Part shown: piece after piece, positions 10,314 through 17,733 of the stretch | How the letters are laid out: every line of letters begins with the position of its first letter | Numbering within the stretch: position 1 is the first letter of the stretch | Assembly: GCA_903882935.1 (NCBI GenBank) | Contig: CAIRZB010000025.1 | Coordinates: 29,080 to 93,079, forward strand | Reading direction: 5' to 3' | DNA: 64,000 bases | From: an uncultured Parafilimonas sp. | GTDB lineage: Bacteria > Bacteroidota > Bacteroidia > Chitinophagales > Chitinophagaceae | The notes under the pieces: model-generated | Databases searched by the model: none | What the model was told of the DNA's origin: nothing | The model's input: only the letters and a program-made list of their open reading frames with translations | Program-made: the position numbers and the translations under genes

Positions 10314-10586
10314 AATTATTTGTGTAAAATTTACGGCAAGTTAGTTTTTCGGAAAGGCAATTTTGCTGACGAAAATCAGTAAAATTTGGTTTGGTGAATT
10401 TTTTCAATTTCCCCAGTGCCTAGGCGAAAATGTTTTTTGGCGTGCCTTGCCACCATTTTGCACATACGGCAACTTGATCGTAGCCCATACCTTCAGTTAG
10501 CGCCGTAAATTTTGACTCATTGCTTTTTATACTGAAGCATTTTTATATTACAGTGCCCCGCCGTAACGGGCTTGCTTTTGCCCCAT

Positions 10587-11759
10587 TTACAAATAGCTTA
10601 ACCACCATTTTTGCTTGTTCGCCTGCTTGTATTGGTCAAAGCGTTTGCATAAAGGATATAGCAGTAATATTACACCTATCCAAACCAAGTAAACCACCCA
10701 AAGCCTAAAGCCATAACCCGCCATATTGGGCTCAAAGCCTATCCAGGTATCAAGTATAAACTTCTTCCACCCAAAGCCGGAAAGCTGGGCAAAAACCATA
10801 GCAGTAATGTGTATTACGTATAAGTGCAGGATGTAGTAAAAAAATGGCACGCGGCCAAAGGTGCTGAAGAAATTTACCACCCGCCCTTTTAGCCTTTCGG
10901 TATTGGCCAAAAAAATAAATGCGGCACCCAACGTCATAAGCAGGTATTGCAACGAAGGCGGATATTTGCTGGGGTTTAAAAAGGCAATAATGTTTTGGGT
11001 AACTGTTTCGTAGTGTATAAACGGCTTGGGGTTGCCATACAGGTTTGTAACCCTTAATACTATAAATGCCGCAATTGCACTAAACCCGATAATGTTAAAG
11101 ATTTTCTTTCTGGTGTTGGCATCAATGCCTTTGTCATAAAACGCCCCGAAATAATAGCCAAGCGACATCACCGCCACCCAAGGTACCAAGGGGTAGCCCG
11201 CTAGTAGCTTTACGTTGGGCGTAATATTATACAGTGCCAATTCATGCAATATCGACCAAGGGATGTTGCCAGGAAAATGTACAGTATCAAGCAGGTTATG
11301 CAGCCCTATCAGCAATAGGCTAAAGACAAGTATATAGTTTCTGGGCAAATAAACCAATGCGGCAAGTGTTAGCATACTCATGCCCAAAGCCCAAATTACA
11401 ATAAGCCCAAAGGTGCGGAACTTAACATCGAAAAACCAGGCAAAACCAATAATGGTAACTTCAGCAAAAACCAACCAAAGGCCACGTTTTGCCAAGTAGC
11501 CCGACAGCTGGGCCGTTGTTTTTCTTCTGCCTACCATAAACGCCGACATGCCAGCAAGAAAGCTGAATGTGGGGGCGCAAAAATGGGTAATCCAACGGGT
11601 AAAGAAAATGGGCAGGTCGCTTTTTACCGGGTCTGCGGGGTCAAACAAAAACGCAGGTGCGTGAAAATAGTCCCTTATATGGTCAAGGGCCATTATCACC
11701 ATTACCAACCCTTTTAAAAGGTCTATGGATTCAATACGGTTAGTTTTAAGCGAGGTCAT
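10587..11759 (-). CDS. DUF1624 / HGSNAT-like polytopic membrane protein
   Basis: A 390-residue membrane protein of about ten helices. The N-terminus has RIESIDLLKGLVMVIMALDHIRD, the hallmark of the DUF1624/heparan-alpha-glucosaminide N-acetyltransferase-like family (quoted part: IDLLKGLVMVIMALDH), with the aspartate-histidine pair at the end of helix 1. Relatives transfer acyl groups to sugars or peptidoglycan across the membrane; that activity is inferred and the acceptor is unknown. The protein has no signal peptide other than its first helix. It ends 274 bases from the start of the divergently placed SulP gene's promoter region and appears monocistronic. Confidence 0.85.
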   Translation of the reverse strand: MTSLKTNRIESIDLLKGLVMVIMALDHIRDYFHAPAFLFDPADPVKSDLPIFFTRWITHFCAPTFSFLAGMSAFMVGRRKTTAQLSGYLAKRGLWLVFAEVTIIGFAWFFDVKFRTFGLIVIWALGMSMLTLAALVYLPRNYILVFSLLLIGLHNLLDTVHFPGNIPWSILHELALYNITPNVKLLAGYPLVPWVAVMSLGYYFGAFYDKGIDANTRKKIFNIIGFSAIAAFIVLRVTNLYGNPKPFIHYETVTQNIIAFLNPSKYPPSLQYLLMTLGAAFIFLANTERLKGRVVNFFSTFGRVPFFYYILHLYVIHITAMVFAQLSGFGWKKFILDTWIGFEPNMAGYGFRLWVVYLVWIGVILLLYPLCKRFDQYKQANKQKWWLSYL

Positions 11760-11938
11760 GTAAAAGTTTTGTAAAGGGTGTAATGTGTAACGAAAGTAGG
11801 AGGCAAATTATAAAATTTGTTGCAATTGCCAAAACTGCAAAGCAGTTGTATTAAGCAAACGTGCCACGAAATGGTAGCCGAAATAGCCAACATCGGCAAA
11901 GCCTTCGGGGCTCCTAAATTCATCCAGTTGTCCACCGC

Positions 11939-13222
11939 TTACCGCACCTCGCATAACTCATCCCACCGGGTGGTATATCGTGGGCTGCGGAACTCCTGCC
12001 GCATTTTCCAATTGCGGTCGGTACCTGATGAGGCAAACTTCAGCATATCGTCACGCATCCCAAAATTAATGTTGTCCATCATGCTCATCAACATACGCCC
12101 GTTGTTTTTTGCTTGGGGTACAAACAGGTTGCCTTGGGTAGTATTATCTGGCACAAGACCGCTTAATACCACGCCTGCTTTTTTATACAGCTCGCCTTTT
12201 TTAAAAAGCCTTTCAGCCATGGCCATGGCAGGCTTAATCAATTCATTGGTTATTGAGGTGGCATAGGGCAACATGGTGTGGGTGCTCAGGGTGGGGCCGT
12301 GCTTAAAACGGTCAGTATTGTTGCGCTCCTCGCGCGGCACCACAAACACCGTAATTACTGATGCGGCACTGTATTGGCGGCGCAGCTTTTCTGCCGCCCG
12401 GGATGTATAGGTTGCAACGGCCTCTTTTATATTGCGCAGCTCGGTAACCGGTGTGCCGAACATTCGGGTGGTGGCTATCATTTTCTTTTCCACCAGTTCA
12501 TCTTCCATTTCAATGGCAGGTTCGCCACTAAGTTCTTTTACCAACCGTACGCCAACTACGCCGCCAAGGTTTTTTCTTGCCCATTCCTCTGGCATTTGGC
12601 TTAGCTGGTAAGCATCGCTAATACCAAAACGCTCCAGTTTTACCGCATATTGCCTGCCCACCCCCCATATTTCGCCCACGGGCGTTCGGCAGAGTGCCTC
12701 AGCCACTTTTTCGGGTGTGTTCAGCACCATAACGCATTGCGTGGCGTTTTTATTCTTTTTCGCAAGGCGGTTGGCAATTTTGCTGAGTACTTTAGTAGGG
12801 GCGGCCCCAACCGATACGGCCACGCCTGTCCACTCCTCCACGGTTTCTTTTAATTCTGTTGCCACAGCCTGTAGCATGGTGGCCGGTATATGCAGCATGT
12901 TAAGGAAGGCTTCATCAACGGAGTACACTTCCACATGGTCTTCGCCCACAATATGGCGCAGGGTATCCATCACCCGCCTGCTCATGTCGCCATACAGGTT
13001 GTAGTTGGAGGAGAATGTTTCCACCCCATATTTTTCAATCAACGGTTTTGCCTTAAAATAAGGCCCCGCCATTTCCACGCCCAGTTGCTTGGCTTCATCA
13101 CTGCGCGAAATAATGCAGCCGTCGTTGTTGCTTAACACCACCACAGGCTTGTGCCAGGCATCGGGCCTAAACACCCGCTCGCAGCTACAATAAAAACTGT
13201 TACAATCTACAATTGCGTACAT
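11939..13222 (-). CDS. umuC: UmuC, DNA polymerase V catalytic subunit (Y family)
   Basis: Error-prone translesion polymerase, 427 residues. Motif I MYAIVDCNSFY carries Asp6 and motif III SVDEAF carries Asp103 and Glu104, the three metal-binding acids, all present. QGNLF at residues 363-367 fits the QxxLF beta-clamp-binding motif, and the last 50 residues (from WKMRQEFRSP) match the DUF4113 tail of UmuC proteins. It lies downstream of two 2H-phosphoesterase-like genes on the same strand, with a gap of 122 bases, and a umuD homologue diverges from that group. Usual umuDC operons have umuD directly before umuC, so the split arrangement is unusual. Confidence 0.95.
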   Translation of the reverse strand: MYAIVDCNSFYCSCERVFRPDAWHKPVVVLSNNDGCIISRSDEAKQLGVEMAGPYFKAKPLIEKYGVETFSSNYNLYGDMSRRVMDTLRHIVGEDHVEVYSVDEAFLNMLHIPATMLQAVATELKETVEEWTGVAVSVGAAPTKVLSKIANRLAKKNKNATQCVMVLNTPEKVAEALCRTPVGEIWGVGRQYAVKLERFGISDAYQLSQMPEEWARKNLGGVVGVRLVKELSGEPAIEMEDELVEKKMIATTRMFGTPVTELRNIKEAVATYTSRAAEKLRRQYSAASVITVFVVPREERNNTDRFKHGPTLSTHTMLPYATSITNELIKPAMAMAERLFKKGELYKKAGVVLSGLVPDNTTQGNLFVPQAKNNGRMLMSMMDNINFGMRDDMLKFASSGTDRNWKMRQEFRSPRYTTRWDELCEVR

Positions 13223-13344
13223 AAGCTTAATCCCCTAAAATGCCAACCCTTAAGGGAGAGTATTTAACCCCAACGCCTAATGGGAAATTTTATATCGTTG
13301 GTTAATAATTTTTGTGTGATTTCAAACTCCAAAACGTCCATCTT

Positions 13345-14010
13345 CTAAGCAGTCTCGTGCATCCCCTCTACGCTGCGCGGAGAGGGGATAGGGGGTGAGG
13401 GTGCAAACAACAAACCTTGCGTGGTTGCCACCGGGAGGTTTTCTAAATTAAAACGGCCCGCCACTTGGTAGGGTTTGTCGCCCACGCGCCGTTTTAGCAA
13501 CAGCAGTTGGCTGGCGATAAAACGCCCGGTAAAATGCTTGTGTTCATATTCGGCCCAGCCCTTTTCGTATTGCCAAGGCAGCAGTTTGCGGGCAATGGTA
13601 ATTTGGGGTTCGGTTATAAAATGCGGCTTGTGCTCGTTGTTTATTTTCATCAGTGCCTGCGCCTGCCTTAATTGCTTTACCATTTGCATCAGGGGTGCCT
13701 TGCTTGCCACGTTTATATAAATGGTGTGGCTGGGCAGGCTGCCAAAGCCTTTCAATTCAACCTTGGTGGGTGGCAGCCCCATGGCTATTAGTTTTAGCCG
13801 GTTTATTATGCGTTGCTCCATCATGGCATATTGTACAAAGGTTGCCAATGTTATGTGCGGCTTGGTAAAAACCGCCATGGGGCAGTCATAGGCCTCGGCA
13901 AACTCTTTTTTTACATCGGTTATGCGGTTCCAAAGCTCGTCGTGGGGCTGCAGCACCAACACAAACTCGCAGGGTTTGTAGCCCGGTAATTGTAAAATAG
14001 TCTGTTCCAT
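13345..14010 (-). CDS. 2H-phosphoesterase-like protein A (second HxT degenerate)
   Basis: A 221-residue protein of the 2H superfamily (2'-5' RNA ligase / cyclic phosphodiesterase fold), which needs two HxT motifs for catalysis. The first is intact (KPHITLAT, His52, Thr54). The second reads EPQITIAR, with Gln136 in place of histidine; a nearby His130 could in principle substitute. It is a paralogue of the gene just upstream (14032-14640): both carry a LLLLKR or LLLKR strand near the C-terminus. The last 20 residues (from APSPPIPSPRSVEG) are encoded by a palindromic repeat that has extended the reading frame. Operon with the upstream 2H gene (21-base gap) and probably umuC. Activity is uncertain. 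Confidence 0.82.
   Translation of the reverse strand: MEQTILQLPGYKPCEFVLVLQPHDELWNRITDVKKEFAEAYDCPMAVFTKPHITLATFVQYAMMEQRIINRLKLIAMGLPPTKVELKGFGSLPSHTIYINVASKAPLMQMVKQLRQAQALMKINNEHKPHFITEPQITIARKLLPWQYEKGWAEYEHKHFTGRFIASQLLLLKRRVGDKPYQVAGRFNLENLPVATTQGLLFAPSPPIPSPRSVEGMHETA
13363..13401. repeat. Palindromic dispersed repeat, copy 1 (inside 2H protein A tail)
   Basis: The sequence TCCCCTCTACGCTGCGCGG followed by AGAGGGGATAGGGGGTGAGG forms an imperfect hairpin with a G-rich end. Similar CCTCTC...GAGAGGG...GGGTGAGG copies are at 15596 and 62400, and a shorter relative is at 15681. On the minus strand it encodes the proline/serine-rich end of the 2H protein. Confidence 0.6.
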
Positions 14011-14031
14011 ACGTTTTTATTTTATGGGTGG

Positions 14032-14640
14032 TTAATGGCTTATACCCGGCATAAGTTTAAATACGTTTACCTGTTTGGTAGCCTCAAACGGCCCTTTGCG
14101 TTTTAGCAACAGCATTTCTGTAACGGTGAAAGTTGTGTTGAACACCCGTTGTGAGTAATCCAGCATAGCCTTGTTGTACACGTTTTCGGGCAGCAGGCCC
14201 GCAATGGTAACATGCGGCTTAGTAATAAGTGTTGCGGCCGGGTAGCCGTTGCTGCGCACATAATGGTCAATGGCCTTTAGTGCTTCTGCCAATTGCTTAA
14301 AAGGTTCCGGCTGTTGCACCCGTATAAACACTTCGCCCGGCGGTTTGCCACTGTAGTTGTTTAGCATAACGGCAAAACTGCCGCGGGTGCTTACAATGCG
14401 GTGCATATAACGTATTAGGGTTTCTTCCATCGCCTCCCTTGCGGTAAAGCTGGCAACGGTTAGCAGGGGTTTGGTGGTTACCGCCCCTTCTTCCCTGTAC
14501 CGCCTGTAAAACTGCAGTTTTTCTTCTGCCAGTTGGGCATTAGCCTCTGCGCCAGGGTTAACAACCAGCATGTATTCATACATATCTGCCGGCATGTAGC
14601 CCCTTGGGGGTGTTTGCGCTAATAGTGTTTGCATAATCAT
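14032..14640 (-). CDS. 2H-phosphoesterase-like protein B (first HxT degenerate)
   Basis: A 202-residue 2H-superfamily paralogue of the next gene downstream. Here the loss is the mirror image: the first motif reads KPLLTVAS, with Leu59 where histidine belongs, while the second is intact (KPHVTIAG, His143, Thr145). A single monomer would therefore lack a complete two-histidine site. It is the first gene of a leftward group (protein B, protein A, umuC) and is divergent from umuD, with 120 bases between the two starts. Two near start codons (14640 and 14634) are possible. Function is unknown; RNA or cyclic-nucleotide phosphoesterase activity is the family role but may be lost. Confidence 0.82.
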   Translation of the reverse strand: MIMQTLLAQTPPRGYMPADMYEYMLVVNPGAEANAQLAEEKLQFYRRYREEGAVTTKPLLTVASFTAREAMEETLIRYMHRIVSTRGSFAVMLNNYSGKPPGEVFIRVQQPEPFKQLAEALKAIDHYVRSNGYPAATLITKPHVTIAGLLPENVYNKAMLDYSQRVFNTTFTVTEMLLLKRKGPFEATKQVNVFKLMPGISH

Positions 14641-14701
14641 TGTTTTTTGGTTGTTACCTACCGCCTTCGGGGGCAGATCGCTAAATATTTTAAAATAAAA
14701 A

Positions 14702-14716
14702 ACTAATTTATTTAGT
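14702..14716. promoter_or_regulatory. Inverted repeat in the umuD / 2H-umuC divergent region, possible operator
   Basis: ACTAATTTATTTAGT is a perfect inverted repeat with 5-base arms (ACTAA / TTAGT) around 5 bases. It lies in the AT-rich divergent intergenic region, 45 bases before the chosen umuD start and about 60 bases before the leftward 2H gene. Position and symmetry fit a repressor site; nothing in the sequence names the regulator. Confidence 0.35.
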
Positions 14717-14760
14717 AAATGTATGCTAATTTTATTGTCTTAAACAAATTTATTTACACG

Positions 14761-15267
14761 ATGGAAAAAGATATTATGCATGGCACCAGCTATGCCGGCA
14801 CTAAAAACCTTAACCAGTGGGATATACCCACAGCCAACGCCACCGGCTTTGGTGCGGCCGCTGATGATTATATGGAGCGTGGGATTGACCTAAACGAGCA
14901 GCTTATATTAAACAAACCGGCAACCTTTTTTTTTAGGATGAACGGTGATGCGATGGTTGAGGCGGGTATACAAAACGGCGATGTGTTGATAGTTGACCGC
15001 AGTATTAAAGCGGCCAACGGCAAAATAATCATCGCAGCCATTAATGGCGATTTGGTGGTGCGCCGTTTTCAGCAAACCATTAACCACATAACGTTGGTGG
15101 CCGAAAACAGCCGCTACGGCAATATTGAACTGGGTGAGTTTACCGAGTACAAGGCCTGGGGCGTGGTAACCTGCGTGATACATGTGCTGGAACGCCGCCT
15201 GCTGCCCGAAACCCGCAAGCCCGCGGTGCAAAAAGACGGTGCCGGCAGGCAGAGGGTGAGGTACTAG
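14761..15267 (+). CDS. umuD: UmuD-like protein with both catalytic residues replaced
   Basis: A 168-residue homologue of the LexA/UmuD S24 fold. It aligns along its length with E. coli UmuD: GFGAAADDYMERGIDLN with the region after the cleavage site, and NGDAMVEAGIQNGDVLIVD with the serine region. The nucleophile Ser60 is Ala (GCG at 14950-14952) and the general base Lys97 is Arg (CGC at 15061-15063, VVRRF for VKKL). The cleavage-site residue before GF is Thr rather than Cys or Ala. There is no helix-turn-helix, so it is not a LexA or phage repressor. It should be unable to cut itself; it may serve as a permanently full-length partner of UmuC. A longer start at 14719 is possible but overlaps the likely control region. 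Confidence 0.85.
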   Translation: MEKDIMHGTSYAGTKNLNQWDIPTANATGFGAAADDYMERGIDLNEQLILNKPATFFFRMNGDAMVEAGIQNGDVLIVDRSIKAANGKIIIAAINGDLVVRRFQQTINHITLVAENSRYGNIELGEFTEYKAWGVVTCVIHVLERRLLPETRKPAVQKDGAGRQRVRY

Positions 15268-15279
15268 ACGTGAAAAGGG

Positions 15280-15405
15280 AATCGTGAAACGTGAATGTTG
15301 GCCAAATCGGGAATCGTGAAACGTGAATTGTGAATGGCCAAATCGTGAAACGTGAAACTGGAAACGTTGAAACGGGAATCTTGAATGGTGATTGGCGAAT
15401 GGTCA
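15280..15405. repeat. Degenerate tandem minisatellite after umuD
   Basis: The 16-base unit AATCGTGAAACGTGAA occurs exactly three times, at 15280, 15312 and 15341, and decayed versions continue to about 15405. GGCCAAATCG occurs twice between them (15300 and 15336). Spacing of 32 and 29 bases is irregular, with no spacer of constant length. The region carries no gene on either strand. Confidence 0.8.
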
Positions 15406-15641
15406 AAAAGTCGTTGGGTTAATGGGTAACAAATAACTGTAGGCGATACGGCAATATTTAAATCATCGCATGTAATATTTTGGAACATTGTGCTATCTGC
15501 GCATTGTGAACGAGCCTGCCAGTAAGTGGGCAACGCTGAAATAAAAAAGCATTTTATACTAAACCTAAAATAAGTGCCGCATTGGCTTGGGGCATCCTTC
15601 TCTGTGCGGAGAGGGACGGAGGGTGAGGCCGTGGCTATATT
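15406..15641. other. Gene-free stretch between the minisatellite and the radical-SAM gene
   Basis: No convincing reading frame on either strand. The only structure seen is one palindromic repeat copy at 15596-15628, described separately. The rest is AT-rich and without clear promoter or terminator. Confidence 0.5.
15596..15628. repeat. Palindromic dispersed repeat, copy 2
   Basis: CCTTCTCTGTGCGGAGAGG followed by GACGGAGGGTGAGG, the same design as copy 1 (inverted C/T-rich and G/A-rich arms and a GGGTGAGG end). It lies 13 bases before the ATG of the radical-SAM gene, so it would be in that gene's leader RNA. Confidence 0.6.
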
Positions 15642-16763
15642 ATGAAGAACATCAACGACAACCCAAATGCTGCGCCAAAGCCTTCCCCAAAAGGGGAGGG
15701 TCCCGGCGCGGATGGGTATTTAAAAGGGCGCGGTGCGCAGATAAACACCAAAAACCGCTTTTTGGTAAATGAGCGCACCAAAGAACATATTGAGGGCATT
15801 GACGACTGGTCGGAACCCAACGTTGAAACGCAATACTTAGAGGAACACAGTAAAACCTTAGTTAACAAGGTTGACAGCCCCGACGTGGGCATGTGGTACA
15901 GCATGAACCCCTACCAAGGCTGCGAGCACGGCTGTATATATTGCTATGCCCGTAACGTGCACGAGTACTGGGGTTACAGTGCCGGGCTAGATTTTGAGCG
16001 GAAGATTATTGTGAAGAAAAATGCCCCCGAACTTTTGCGCAAGTTTTTGATGCACCCCAAATGGGAATGCCTGCCCATAAGCCTTAGCGGCAACACCGAT
16101 TGCTACCAACCGGCGGAGCAAAAATTTGGCATCACCCGCAAACTGTTGGAGGTATGCAACGAGTTTAACCAGCCGGTGGGCATGATAACCAAAAACGCAG
16201 GCATGCTGCGCGATAAGGACCTTATACAGGAAATGGCCAGCAAAAAGCTGATAAGCATATTGGTTTCCATCACCTCTTTTAATGAAGACTTGCGCCGTGT
16301 GATGGAACCCCGCACTACTACGGCCAAGCAGCGGCTGCGTATTATTGAGCAGCTTAGCCAGGCAGGCGTGCGCATGGGTGTGATGCTTGGCCCCATGATA
16401 CCCGGCCTGAACGAGCATGAAATGCAGCGTATTATGAAGGCAGCCAGCGAACATGGGGCCAGCTTTAGTGCCTACACGTTTATACGCCTGAACGGGTCGG
16501 TAAAAATTATGTTCCATGACTGGTTATACAAAAACTTTCCCGACAGGGTCGACAAAGTATGGCACATGATAGAAGCCGGCCATGGCGGCCAGGTGAACGA
16601 CAGCCGCTTTGGCCTGCGTATGCGCGGCGAAGGCCCCATTAGCGACCTAGTGCGCCAGCAGTTTCAAAAATACAACAAACTGTATGGTCTTAATGCCGAG
16701 CGTTGGGAGCTGGATTGTACGATATTTAGGCGGCCGGGGGCGGAGCAGGGGAGGTTGTTTTGA
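15642..16763 (+). CDS. PA0069-family radical SAM protein (SPL-like)
   Basis: A 373-residue radical-SAM protein of the PA0069 / spore-photoproduct-lyase-like family. The cluster-binding motif CEHGCIYCYAR gives Cys94, Cys98 and Cys101 (CxxxCxxC). GRGAQINTKNRF near residue 29 is the usual N-terminal block of the family. The first 25 residues (containing PSPKGEGPGADG) are encoded by a short palindromic repeat and are not part of the family domain. The reaction is not known for PA0069 proteins; a DNA-lesion role is only suggested by similarity to photoproduct lyase. It follows the umuD region and precedes the TcmP pair. Confidence 0.85.
   Translation: MKNINDNPNAAPKPSPKGEGPGADGYLKGRGAQINTKNRFLVNERTKEHIEGIDDWSEPNVETQYLEEHSKTLVNKVDSPDVGMWYSMNPYQGCEHGCIYCYARNVHEYWGYSAGLDFERKIIVKKNAPELLRKFLMHPKWECLPISLSGNTDCYQPAEQKFGITRKLLEVCNEFNQPVGMITKNAGMLRDKDLIQEMASKKLISILVSITSFNEDLRRVMEPRTTTAKQRLRIIEQLSQAGVRMGVMLGPMIPGLNEHEMQRIMKAASEHGASFSAYTFIRLNGSVKIMFHDWLYKNFPDRVDKVWHMIEAGHGGQVNDSRFGLRMRGEGPISDLVRQQFQKYNKLYGLNAERWELDCTIFRRPGAEQGRLF
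15681..15710. repeat. Short palindromic repeat encoding PSPKGEG
   Basis: CCTTCCCCAAAAGGGGAGG is a near-perfect hairpin followed by GTCCCGGCGCG. It is read in frame by the radical-SAM gene as PSPKGEGPGAD, adding a non-conserved insert before the family's GRGA motif. Confidence 0.55.
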
Positions 16764-16878
16764 GGGTAGGGTAATCAGTAATCTGTATTTGTTGGCTTGC
16801 AATTTAGATATTAGGTAATAAGTTTATTTTAATAGAGAGTATTTATTACATTTATATCAAATACCTGAACTTTTAACA

Positions 16879-17733
16879 ATGGCGAAGAATACTTTTAATC
16901 CGATTATCTCAGTTGAAGACGACGGCTTGTACATTCCTGAAGTTGGAGCATGGGGCGACGAAAAATATAAATTATTGGGTGGTTATAGCGATATTTTTAC
17001 CACGGGAATGAAAAATTTATGGGATAGTTTGGTTTATATTGATTTGTTTTCTGGTGCAGGTTTTGCCCGAATAAAGGGGACAAGTAAAATTAGAATGTCC
17101 TCTGCATTGATTGCGTTATCTGCGAAGCATAAATTTGACAAATATATTCTTTGCGAAGAAGATGATAAATGTTTGAATGCCTTAAAAACAAGAGTAAGCA
17201 AATATTTTCCAGAAGCAAACGTTCAGTATATTAATGGAGACTCGAATAAGAATGTTGAAGAAATTATTAAGGCAATTCCCAAGCATTCGAAGGACGAGAA
17301 GGTTTTACGATTTTGTTTCGTCGATCCTTTTTCTTTGAACTTAAAATTTGCAACTGTTAGGAAACTATCGGCTGTTGGTAAAATTGATTTCTTGATTTTA
17401 TTGGCGTTACACATGGATGCAAATCGTAATTTATTCAATTATATTAATGAAAACAGTAAGAAGGTCGATGAATTTATTGAAGATACAGCTTGGAGGGACC
17501 AATTTAAAAAAGGACAGCTTCCAATCAAAGATTTTATCCGGTTTTTATCCAAGAAATATGACGATAATATGAAAAAAATTGGATACGTTGAGCCAGTAAA
17601 AAAACATCAAGTTAAAATAGACGATATCAATGTTCCGTTATACTATTTAGCATTTTATTCTAAACACGAAAGAGGGAATGATTTTTTTCGGAAAGTTGAA
17701 AAATATTTATCTCCTCAACAATCATTATTCTAA
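16879..17733 (+). CDS. tcmP: Three-Cys-motif partner protein TcmP
   Basis: A 284-residue protein recognised as the partner of three-Cys-motif (DUF5131) proteins. Residues 54-63 (IDLFSGAGFA) resemble methyltransferase motif I and FCFVDPF at 146-151 resembles motif IV, so a SAM-dependent methyltransferase-like fold is likely, though the activity is unknown. Its stop overlaps the ATG of the next gene by one base (TAATG at 17731-17735), so the two are translationally coupled. The gene is visibly AT-richer than the radical-SAM gene before it, which suggests transfer. Role unproven; two-gene modules of this kind are scattered among bacteria and phages. Confidence 0.8.
   Translation: MAKNTFNPIISVEDDGLYIPEVGAWGDEKYKLLGGYSDIFTTGMKNLWDSLVYIDLFSGAGFARIKGTSKIRMSSALIALSAKHKFDKYILCEEDDKCLNALKTRVSKYFPEANVQYINGDSNKNVEEIIKAIPKHSKDEKVLRFCFVDPFSLNLKFATVRKLSAVGKIDFLILLALHMDANRNLFNYINENSKKVDEFIEDTAWRDQFKKGQLPIKDFIRFLSKKYDDNMKKIGYVEPVKKHQVKIDDINVPLYYLAFYSKHERGNDFFRKVEKYLSPQQSLF

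Noticed and set aside
14761..15267. Reading it as a LexA or phage repressor of the S24 class
   Set aside because: There is no helix-turn-helix N-terminus, and it aligns with UmuD from the cleavage region onward.
15280..15405. Possible CRISPR-like repeats
   Set aside because: Units of 16 bases with irregular spacing of 32 and 29 bases and decayed copies; no spacers of constant length and no cas genes.
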